Assembly: GCA_025174535.1 (NCBI GenBank) | Contig: JALBUN010000012.1 | Location: forward strand, 558,001-622,000 | Source: Cantharellus purpuraceus | Taxonomy: Eukaryota > Basidiomycota > Agaricomycetes > Cantharellales > Hydnaceae | Reading direction: 5' to 3' | DNA length: 64,000 bases | Part shown: piece by piece, positions 55,897 through 64,000 of the stretch | Numbering within the stretch: the first letter of the stretch is position 1 | Layout: every line of letters starts with the position of its first letter | Program-made: the position numbers and the translations under genes | Notes under the pieces: generated by a model | Told to the model about the DNA's origin: nothing | The model's database searches: none | What the model saw: the letters and a program-made list of their open reading frames with translations, nothing else

Positions 55897-57364
55897 ATGA
55901 GTTGCCAATTGCGCTACCGACTGTTCACTATCTGGCTCCTTGCTTCTGGTCTCTGTCTGGTTACTTTTTACATCCGTCAGTCTGGAACTGGTGCTGCGCT
56001 GTTAGCTTGGAATGGCATAGAGACCGTCGTTCATGAATCAAAACCGAATGCTGTCATTGTCATGCTTGTCGCGCCTTCCCGCATCTCGCGTGCGTTTGTC
56101 TGCTGCAGCATTTTCGAGTAGTATGCACCTAATTCGTACGCTGGTACAGAGGCCATGGTGGCTCTTCGGAACATTGAGGACCGGTTTAATCGTCGTCTCA
56201 AGTATCCTTACGTCGTCTTGACGGAAGCAAACATTACCCAGGCAACTCAAGAGAAAGTTGATTGGATTACGGAGGGGAGAGCTACTTTTGGTACGGCGGG
56301 GTGAAATCTGGGTTCCTACAACTCCTGAAAACTACGCCTTTTTTATGTCAGCCGGCTTGCCACCAGACATGTGGGGACCCCCGGCATTTCTGGATGAGGA
56401 CAAGATGAAAGAATCTCAGAAGACATTAGGGTTATTTGTCCTACGCATGCGACTGGACATGATGGCTAACAGGATTAACAGATTCACACCGGGATACCGG
56501 TCAATGTGTCGGTTCTTCTCTGGATTTTTCTGGCGTCATCCCGCGGTCATGCAGTACGAATGGATATGGCGTCTGGACAGTGATATTGAATTCCATTGTG
56601 ATGTGGTATGTGTATTGGTGCTTTGTATCTGCACGTCCTTGACTTTGCTAGCCGTACGACCCCTTCGTTCGTATGCGCTCTGCACAAGCACTTTACGGTC
56701 AGTATGTTTTCCGATCCCTGAGCGGCATCTGAACCTTTTCGCCAAGGGTTTGTCCAAATCGCAAACGATGTACTCTGGGTGCAGCCGTCTCTAGCAGGAA
56801 ACGTTTCTGCTTTCATGGCTGCTCACAGCAATCTTCTTCCCCCGCATGTAAATCATGCGTTCTCATGGAATAATGTGGGGAAGGCGTTGAGAGGCGAGGC
56901 TGAGAATAAGGATTGGACGACGAGGACCTTTTATGTGTGTTGGTGTTTGCACATTGTTAATGAGAAACTAAGCTATGATGATTATACTAGAATAATTGGG
57001 AGATCTCACATAGGAGCCTTTGGTCAAATGAGCTATACATGTCATTCTTTGATTATCTTGATCAAGCGGGTGGTGCGCCCTTTCTTCTCGTCTACTATTG
57101 GATTTTTCACAAATTCTTGGCTTAGGATTTTTCTATGAGCGTTGGGGAGATGCCCCTGTCCACTCGCTTGGCGTATCGATGTCTTTACGAGCTGACCAAG
57201 TAATGCAGTTCGAGGATATGGGGTAATATTTACTAGATGAAGTCCAGATGAAATTGGTTGATGGCAACGTGCCGAATAGGTATGAGCATCAACGCTGGCC
57301 ATACGATTGCCCGTCGCTGGATCGCTGCACTTGTGTTCGAAATTCAGTTCTGGAAGGTATGTAG
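55897..57364 (+). CDS. Alpha-1,2-mannosyltransferase, GT15 (KRE2/MNT1 family)
   Basis: GT15 enzymes are Golgi type II membrane proteins that add alpha-1,2-mannose to O- and N-glycans. The ATG at 55897 gives a short cytosolic end, then a signal anchor (LFTIWLLASGLCLVTFYI). After splicing, the catalytic domain shows MVALRNIEDRFNRRLKYPYV, FLDEDKMKESQKTLG, YRSMCRFFSGFFWRHPAVMQ, YEWIWRLDSDIEFHCDV, PYDPFVRMRSAQALYGFVQI, HAFSWNNVGKAL, NNWEISHRSLWSNELY, FFDYLDQAGGFFYERWGDAP with VHSLGVSMSLRADQVMQFED, and CPSLDRCTC at the end. The intron after RATF (56288-56348 region) removes a segment that looks like a frame break. All exons then join without lesions, so this is not a pseudogene. The acceptor-binding and metal residues seem present (YERWGDAPVHS). 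Confidence 0.9.
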
Positions 57365-60300
57365 CATCGACGTCGTCTCATTAGGTCTCCTATTAATAAT
57401 GTTACCTACAGCATTTAATTCACATGGAGAACAGTACGTGGTCGAATTCATAAATGAGGTTGTAAGATATCAATGCTGTCGTCGTATAGGTGGTTCAATG
57501 CCAGTGCAAATCTTGTATGATCAAGACGCTCTACTAGTCAAACCAGGGGGACTCGGTACCAACCACAGTATCTAGATGGAATGATTTATTCTCCGATTCA
57601 CCTATCCGACATTCGGATGATTTCTGTCCCCATACAGCTTCTGTACCTCGCATCTCGCAAGCACTACATCAATGTTGCCGAAACACTGTTGTAGCCAATG
57701 GCTCTGTATCCCTTGTGTAGGGTGATATAAACTAGAGAGATGCTTCTTTCAATGAAATTGAGCTCGAAGGTGTGTTTTGTATGCGTGAGTAGCAGAGAGG
57801 AAGTGACGAGAAGCGGGAGAATGTAGCCCTTGGCTTGGGTGAGGACTCGCAGTTCAGTCGTGAGGCATAGAGAGCGGTTACAGGGTGGCGGTGGAGATAG
57901 GACAGTCTGGACCTATGTAACGCAGTGTTTGGACATTTGACAGGTTTATGTAGGTGACTCCTGAGGAATTGATTGAAGCATTGCCTTTGAATAGAAAGGC
58001 AACCAGCACTTAGGCCTACCTGACTGGGTCTAGAGTAGAAGACATAGACATAATTAGAGGTACAGGTATAGACACAGGTGTGTGCATTCTTGAAAGCAAG
58101 TCGCTCCATCAAAAAAAAAGGGGGGGGGAATTGGTTGCATTACAGGCGGGAGGGAGTTCACAGTGAGTGTCTGGTTGATATAAGCGTAATGAGATCTTGT
58201 TTTGAACGAAGCTCATCCTCGGGTCACCCATAGAGCGCCCATTTTGGTATCGACTTGAACATGCATAGCCATCGAGAGGTTTGCCACCGCCTTTGCGGTG
58301 CACAGTATATGATATCATTTCAAATGGGCTGCTTGGTGGGGATTTCATTCACATGTAATTCAAATTAACGTACAATCAAATTCATACTGCAAGTATTCCA
58401 AAGTTGAAAGTGTGATGGAGAAGAGCAGACCAGCCACTCTGGCTGCACAGGATCCCCTTCGCCCGGAAGGTTCTGAAATCACATCGTGAAAGGGGCAATA
58501 ATTGGAACCCCCATGATGCGACCCGATTGTGAATGGTTCTGGATATGTACACACTTTGCTAGCCAGGTGGTCACATTATTCGTGTCCAATCTCATCAGTA
58601 GTCCTGATCCATATCGATTGTGACTGAATATGGTCGATGGTCGATGATCAATTCATTTGACTCGGATGGCGTGCCATGAAATTAGGGTCTTTGTGGCTGT
58701 CTAGAGGCTCGGAAGCAGAGAAGCGACAAAGAGGCTGTTGTGGGGTGGATATAACACGCAAAACATGTACGAGCTGATCAGATGATGACACGGATCTCGA
58801 ACTCGCATGTGCATTCGCGTTCCTAATTACTTGTGGACCACCTATGGACGCGTTATGGTTCAATGTGGACACGTCTCTAAGCGAGATGTTACTCGAGGAA
58901 CGAGAAGTAGATCTCAAATTCAAGAGTCATGTAAAAAGGTAGTCGAACGATCGCTGAAACAAGGCGTAAATTTCTTTTAAAATTGATGACGACTTTGGTG
59001 GAGGACCTTCTAACCCGGAGGCAGTCTGCAGCCATTGCATAGAAGACTGGCTGGCCGCTTAAGGCTCAACTTGAACTGGGCAAAAGTGCCGGTGCGTCGG
59101 GGCTTGACGGGTTCGTCTTAACATGTGTATTTTCAGTGCCATCACCACCATGGCGCGTCGATACTAGCATCAGAATCCCAAGATCATTTAGAACGAAACC
59201 GCCGGCGGGTCTCCATGAGACCCCAGGTCGTCCGAGTCTACGTCTACGTTGTCCGTCGACGAGCACAAAGATATGTTGCCTTTTCGAGTTGGGGAACAGC
59301 TCACGTCTGTTATGGCAGTTGAGGTGTGCGCTCGTCACAACGCGCAGGTCTTCCACGTCGTCATGTGGACTTTTAGCGGCACGTCCTTGGTTGAGATGTA
59401 TGTTCATCGTGATGATGTCTAGCCTATGCAGGACATCGGATAATGCGCATAGGAGATGTCGTTGTGGCTTAGTGCTACACACGCCTGTCTCTATGCCTTG
59501 CTAGCAAAGTGTGCATGCATGTGACGAAATGTGAGTCTTTGCTTCACTCATCATCGTCGTTGGGGATTGAAGTGCCTGTTTTTCCCTATTTTAGCGTCGA
59601 CGACAGCATTCTCATAACAATCACCATCAGACGCTGTGATGAGAGGTCATACTGATGATCGAAACTCAACGTCAACTTGTAAGATTCAGGACTTGCTGTC
59701 GATCAGAGTGGGCTGCAGGCGTTGTTGATACGAGGATATGGATCGTATTTCTGCAGGCGAGACGTATCCTCGTCGTGATATTATCTATCACGTCGCTGCA
59801 CGACACTGGTGTGTTGAGACGTATCATCATCACGATTTGAATCGTCTGCGCAACGCAGGAAATACTCGTGGTAGCGCAGTGCTGTAGAGGGAGCTGATCT
59901 ATACCCAGTTCGTAAGTGCTGCATCTACGGTGTTTCTATTTTTCGATCGCAGCGTCAAAATGTGCAGCAGCAGCTTATTACGGTAACAGCACAAAAACAA
60001 ACCACCGACCACTTACATCATCCTGCCCGCATGATCGATCTGAGATGCAGGATTTTCAGTCGATCAGGGCGGGGATTTATGAGGATTATCCGCTATTGAG
60101 AAGTAAGTATCCTAGTCGTGATAACGGTCCTCCACGTCGCTACCTATGCGTCCGTCTGCATGCTTGGTCATGATGGGCGCTGGATGGGGGTGCTTCGGAA
60201 GGTGTTTCCAGACTTGCCACGGCCGTGCCATACCCACTACGCTGATATATCTCGTGTTGATGATTATCGTGGATGACGGAGAAAATGGCCCCAGGCCGCT

Positions 60301-61356
60301 CCCACCCGCGGTGACGGAGCACATGATACATCCCGATAATTTCACAGGGTCTATAGCGGAGTCGCAGGAGATCAGACGGCCCGCACCGCTACATCATTGG
60401 CTACTGGGTAACATCATGATGGGCACGGTCTACTACCCAACAAGTTTCGTTCTGCATGGAAGACCATCGGACCAGCTGGGGAGGCATAGATCGTGGTAAC
60501 AACCTACCTCAAAAGGCACGAGAACTATACCAATGGACGGTGCACGGTGGATTACCTGGCACAACGGCGGCCCGTCCCTACCCGTATTATCTCGAGGTGC
60601 CGATATTTGGCATCTCGCCCCGCATTGCAGCAGGAGTGCTCTGATGAGTCCCATCGGAAGGGCAATACATAGCAACGGTGACAGATAACAACACCCGCGG
60701 CGGCTGATCCTCGATCGACTGTCCGACCCTGCTCGCGTCACTTGACACCTCTACAAACGAAATCGTCCTGATGCTCCCCTTGCCCCTCTTCTGAGCTTTG
60801 AAAAGTTGGGATCCGGGTGTGCGCTTCGCTGTCATTTGGTTCGGCTTAGTCTAACCCCCAGCATGCGCACCCTGCGCAATGTGGGTCAACGTTCCCAGCG
60901 ACCGTGGGCTGTGTGAGTACTTCAAGCAGGTCCTAACACGAGGAGCGTGAGACATGCGGGAAAGGGGGGGGGGGTGGAATCCCGGGCTTCAGCCGCATCT
61001 CCATCTTCATCATGATGTGGATCGTCGTCTGTCTTCCTTTCCTTTCCGCGTCACCCGCTTACTACATACGCTAGCAACGTACAACGGATTATCTGGCAGA
61101 GCGGCCCAGCCCCGCTCACGTTGTATCTTGATCGAAACTGTTGATGATCCTGCTGATCCTGTTGCTCCATGTCACGTCCAGTCGTCGGCGATGACTTCAG
61201 CCTACTGCGTATACAATACTATTAAGAGTGCAAGCTAGTGTATGATAAAACGTAAATATACCAAAGCAAATACCAAAGCGTGTTTCGAGTGATGAATCCA
61301 AATCCAAACCTCCGATAGATACAATGCAATGCATCCAAGAAAACATACCTGGTCTC
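57365..61356. other. 4-kb gene-poor region, A+T-rich then G+C-rich
   Basis: No gene can be supported. The first part is A+T-rich and includes an A9-G9 run at about 58113-58130. From about 59 kb base composition shifts to G+C-rich with many cgtcgt/cacgtcg words. Some frames look mildly coding, such as + 60146-60499 (ending with a Pro/His-rich stretch and a TVYYPTSFVLHG segment) and + 60456-60644 (YPYYLEVPIFGISPR), but they match no family I know and have no clear start or splice structure. A run of ten Gs is at about 60964. Decayed repeats or an unrecognised fast-evolving gene are possible. Confidence 0.4.
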
Positions 61357-62868
61357 TCAACCGGCAAACTCGCCAGGCATGTGGACGGGGTCCTCGGGAG
61401 CCTTGGGGAGTGGTGGTGCTGGCTGTTCTGGGACGGGGTTGGCGGCGCGGGCCTTTTTGAAGTTGGAGATGATGGTGGGAAGGATGGCTTTCTGCGAATG
61501 GGGGAGACGCGTTAGTTGACACAGGTGCAAGTCCAGCTGACGCACCCGGACAACGGAGCCAACGTCGTCTGCAAAGGGAATCTGGTTCACGGGGACGGGA
61601 GGGATGTAAAAGGGCCAGGTGGTGCCCCATTCAAAGAGGATGAGGAGAGCACCAAAGGCCTGGCGGCCTAGCTTCAAGAGGTTGGACAACTGATTTCCAG
61701 GGCTAGTGGCGGGAGTGAGTGGTGTGCCAGTGACATGAAACTATATACTTGCTTGAAAAACTGTGGCAAATGTCAGTGGATGGGTGTGTGGCGTCGAGCC
61801 AAGCGCACCTTGTCGATTTCCACGTCGTCGACCCACGCCAATCGCTCGAAATTGCCCCAATTCTTGCCCCAGCGGGTGTGGGTCATGTTTTTGACGCGGA
61901 TGGGGAGGGTGGTATCCAAGGAGGGGGCCCAGCTGTCCGAGGTGGGGTAGGAAAAGATGGTGTGGAGGACGTACGCGACATACGACGCGTACTTCTGGCC
62001 CAAGCCCAGGAGGACCAGGCCGCGGACGGTGTCCGGCACGCGCACGACGCCATCGGCGTCAGGGTCGAAAAAGGTGGGCGTCTACAGAGAGTGAATACGC
62101 GCATTCAGCCACCGGGTGCATGCGCACCTTTCCGCGCATATTCAAGGCGTTTGTAGTGAATTCGTTGACTTTGCGGACGGCGCCGAGGGAGACGCCGTTG
62201 ATGGCGTGGAGGCCCTGTTCGCCGAGACGGTCGAGGGCATTGAGGGCCATGATGCCAGAGTTGACAGGCTGAAAGACGGCGCCAGAGGTCTCTGCAGCGG
62301 CGGCGACGACGCCGCCCAGGGCGGTGCCAGCGAGGGAGACGGTGCCGGTGGCGACGTTGGTGCCCATGTCGAGGCCGGAGCGGGCGATGTGGGTGCCGAT
62401 GGCGAGACCCGCGCTGGCTGCGTCGCCGAGAGCGGAGCCAGCGAGGGCGACGGAGCCGGTGGCGACGTGGGAGCCCATGTCGAGGCCAGAGTGGGCGACG
62501 GCGAGGCCCGCGCTGGCTGCGTCGCCGAGAGCGGAGCCAGCGAGGGCGACGGAGCCGGTGGCGACGTGGGAGCCCATGTCGAGGCCAGCGTGGGCGACGG
62601 CGAGGCCCGCGCTGGTCGCGTCGCGGGCGGGTGCGAGGAGGGCGCTGGCGCCGGAGGAGAGGGTGCCAAGGAGGGAGTGGCCTGGTGGAGGCGGAGGTGG
62701 AGGCTGTGACTGGGGCTCGCTGGGCTTGCTGGGTGCACTGGGCTGACTGGCACTGGGCTGGCTGGCGCTGGGGGTGGGGTTCTCGTGGCTGGGGCCGACG
62801 CCAATGGCGTGTATGCTCTTTCCAATGCCGCCGATGCTGTCGGTGGTGAGCTTGGTGAATGCGTTCAT
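61357..62868 (-). CDS. Caleosin-like protein with 33-residue amphipathic-type repeats
   Basis: Exon 1 (ATG 62868 to about 62134) begins MNAFTKLTTDSIGGIGKSIH, followed by a Pro/Ser linker. Then come repeats of 33 residues (GLDMGSHVATGSVALAGSAL, then GDAASAGLAVAHS), present about three times, plus a related Ala/Gly/Val-rich stretch. Exon 2 holds a single EF-hand-like loop (FFDPDADGVVRVPDTVRGLV), a hydrophobic segment, FSYPTSDSWAPSLD and PIRVKNMTHTRWGKNWGNFE. The order EF-hand, hydrophobic stretch, SYPT, N-x-x-H matches caleosins, which sit on lipid droplets and can be haem peroxygenases. A short exon FFKQ, then LSNLLKLGRQAFGALLILFE and WGTTWPFYIPPVPVNQIP follow; the last exon ends Pro-rich at 61357. 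Caleosin identity is by motif order only. It is strongly G+C-rich. It is divergent from the homeobox gene, 150 bp away. Confidence 0.65.
62330..62650 (-). repeat. 99-bp tandem coding repeat
   Basis: The word GGCGACGTGGGAGCCCATGT starts at 62461 and again at 62560, 99 bp apart, inside a nearly identical 99-bp unit. A third, more diverged unit begins about 62350, 111 bp earlier because it carries a 12-bp insertion. Each unit encodes 33 residues. The near identity of the last two copies suggests recent duplication or conversion. Confidence 0.85.
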
Positions 62869-63018
62869 GATGGAGGGGTGAGACGCGGTCACGTGAGGGG
62901 GGGGGGATCTTGGGGAGAGGAGTATCCTGGGATGAGGGGAATGTTTTGGGACTCCGCAGGCACTGCAGTCGGACTGATATGTGTGTGTGGTGTGTGTGAT
63001 TCTCTCCTTCTCTCCAAC

Positions 63019-64000
63019 ATGACCCACATCCACAACGCGCCGATGCTGCATCGTGTGTACCAGCCGGCGCAGACGTACATTCGCCAGCAGCATGCGTACC
63101 AGATGGGATACGCTCCCGCCGCCTACTACCCGTATCCCGCGGGCTACGACCCCACCGTCAGCCTCGCGCACCCGTACATCTACGACCCGACACACATCAA
63201 GCACCGTCGCAGGACCACCCCCGAGCAGCTCAAGATCCTCGAGGACACCTTCAAGACCGATCCCAAGCCCAATCCCTCCCTCAGAAAGCAGCTCTCCGTC
63301 CAGCTCGGCATGTCCCCCCGCGTGTTGCAGGTCCGTGTCCCTCTCCTCCTCCACCCGACACCGCTCACCGTTTCTCTCCCAGGTCTGGTTCCAGAACAGG
63401 TCAGCCCGGTCTCCCGTCTCCCCGCTCTGCTCACTCCCCTTCCCAGGCGTATGAAGGTCAAGCGCCTCGCAAAAAAGCAGAGTGCTGCAGAGCAGCGCCC
63501 GCCCTCCCCCGGGCCCCGCGACGACGCCCCCGACCCCTCCAGCCCCGTCGCGTCCCCCGCAAAATCGCCCTCCAGTCTCCCCGACGCGCACGACGACGCG
63601 AGCTGCTCCCCCGTCCCCTCCTCAGACTCCGCCGCCGCCGACTCTCCGTCCGTCGGCGCCGGCCGGCCAGACCTTGCCCGTCGCGGCTCCCTCCCCGCCC
63701 TCGCCTCCACGTTTGCCTTTGCGCTGGACGATGCGCTGTCCAGTCCTGTGGCCGCCAGTCCAGACCGCGCTCGCAGCAGCAGCGTGTTCGAGGGCGTCCC
63801 CGACCCCTCCCTCTGTCGCCGTCGCTCCCTCACCTCCCTCCGTCGTCTCGAGTCCCACCCGTTCGCCCCCTTGGTCGCCGCCAGCAACGGCATCCAGCCC
63901 TCCTCCGATCACCAGCCCCACGACTTCCCCCCCATCGTCCCTCCCTCCCTCCACCCCACCTTCCGCACCCCGCGCCTCCCAGGCGCCGCCGTCTACCACC
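63019..64000 (+). CDS. Homeodomain transcription factor (5' part, runs off window)
   Basis: Three exons are visible: 63019-63330, a 17-nt exon at 63383-63399, and 63447 onward to the window end with no stop. The N-terminus is Tyr/Ala/His-rich. The homeodomain spans about residues 62-117: RRRTTPEQLKILEDTFKTD, PNPSLRKQLSVQLGMSPRVL, then VWFQNRRMKVKR. The key WFQNRR is intact after splicing. The tail is Pro/Ser/Asp-rich with possible phosphorylation sites (RRGSLPAL, RRRSLTSLRRLE), which fit basophilic kinase patterns. Basidiomycete relatives include fruiting-body regulators such as hom1, and others; the exact orthologue is unclear. Strong third-position C preference distinguishes it from genes before 58 kb. 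Confidence 0.92.
   Translation, partial: MTHIHNAPMLHRVYQPAQTYIRQQHAYQMGYAPAAYYPYPAGYDPTVSLAHPYIYDPTHIKHRRRTTPEQLKILEDTFKTDPKPNPSLRKQLSVQLGMSPRVLQVRVPLLLHPTPLTVSLPGLVPEQVSPVSRLPALLTPLPRRMKVKRLAKKQSAAEQRPPSPGPRDDAPDPSSPVASPAKSPSSLPDAHDDASCSPVPSSDSAAADSPSVGAGRPDLARRGSLPALASTFAFALDDALSSPVAASPDRARSSSVFEGVPDPSLCRRRSLTSLRRLESHPFAPLVAASNGIQPSSDHQPHDFPPIVPPSLHPTFRTPRLPGAAVYH

Noticed and set aside
56280..56350. Apparent stop and frame break inside the GT15 mannosyltransferase
   Set aside because: A standard GT..AG intron removes it and restores the family sequence on both sides.
59066..59482. 138-codon frame on the minus strand
   Set aside because: Composition follows local G+C and the opposite strand is equally open; no family resemblance.
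62059..63591. Single 510-codon minus-strand frame joining the caleosin-like exon 1 with the antisense of the homeobox gene
   Set aside because: The part beyond 62868 is antisense to a clear homeodomain; only the part from the Met at 62868 fits the protein.
1..64000. tRNA, rRNA, CRISPR array or complete transposon
   Set aside because: I looked for tRNA B-box-like words, regularly spaced repeats and transposase or reverse-transcriptase motifs and found none convincing; a covariance-model scan would be the decisive test for tRNAs.

Overview
The window looks like nuclear DNA of a basidiomycete fungus, most likely an Agaricomycete. Almost every gene is broken by short introns (about 45-70 nt, GT..AG, a few GC..AG), and the protein set is typical of fungal housekeeping: HRD1, YSH1, RDH54, CTF4, MED1, APQ12, GEF1-type CLC, GT15 mannosyltransferase. 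I rebuilt exon chains by hand from reading frame, splice sites and remembered family sequence. Exon ends are therefore predictions, not transcript-supported facts. I recognised no tRNA, rRNA, CRISPR array or autonomous transposon.

Layout. 0-3 kb: gene-poor, with a decayed HMG-box gene. 3-9 kb: a small hypothetical gene, queuosine-nucleotide hydrolase QNG1 (-) back to back with a mitochondrial GatB/YqeY (AIM41-like) gene (+), then the ER-associated degradation ligase HRD1 (-). 10-21.3 kb (+): a membrane-anchored amidohydrolase, the 32-exon recombination translocase RDH54/RAD54B, and the mRNA 3'-end endonuclease YSH1, the last two separated by only tens of bases. 21.5-25.9 kb (-): replisome hub CTF4. 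26-34 kb (+): a large disordered tail-membrane protein and NAD kinase. 34-42 kb: an MBIP-like coiled-coil protein, mevalonate diphosphate decarboxylase, a pterin-4a-carbinolamine dehydratase-like protein, an aldo/keto reductase, the Golgi GTPase ARFRP1 and a short-chain dehydrogenase. 42-54.4 kb: a single-pass DUF3421 protein, a CLC chloride channel, Mediator MED1, palmitoyl-protein thioesterase, mitochondrial pyruvate carrier, APQ12 and a small Cys-motif protein. 55.9-57.4 kb: a GT15 mannosyltransferase. 57.4-61.3 kb: apparently gene-free. 61.3-64 kb: a G+C-rich pair, a caleosin-like protein with 33-residue repeats (-) and a homeodomain factor (+) that runs off the window.

The genes do not form one pathway. 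Themes are DNA repair and replication (RDH54, CTF4), mRNA synthesis and processing (MED1, YSH1), the ER/Golgi/vacuole system (HRD1, ARFRP1, CLC, PPT1, GT15, APQ12) and core metabolism (MVD1, NADK, MPC). Many genes are in head-to-head pairs whose start codons are only 60-200 bp apart, so shared bidirectional promoters appear to be the rule.

Most notable observations: (1) a caleosin-like protein with 99-bp/33-aa perilipin-4-like repeats; (2) five GC-AG introns among roughly 70 placed; (3) micro-exons, including a 17-nt exon carrying the homeodomain recognition-helix core; (4) a recent-looking HMG-box pseudogene; (5) two small inverted-repeat elements of possible mobile origin.
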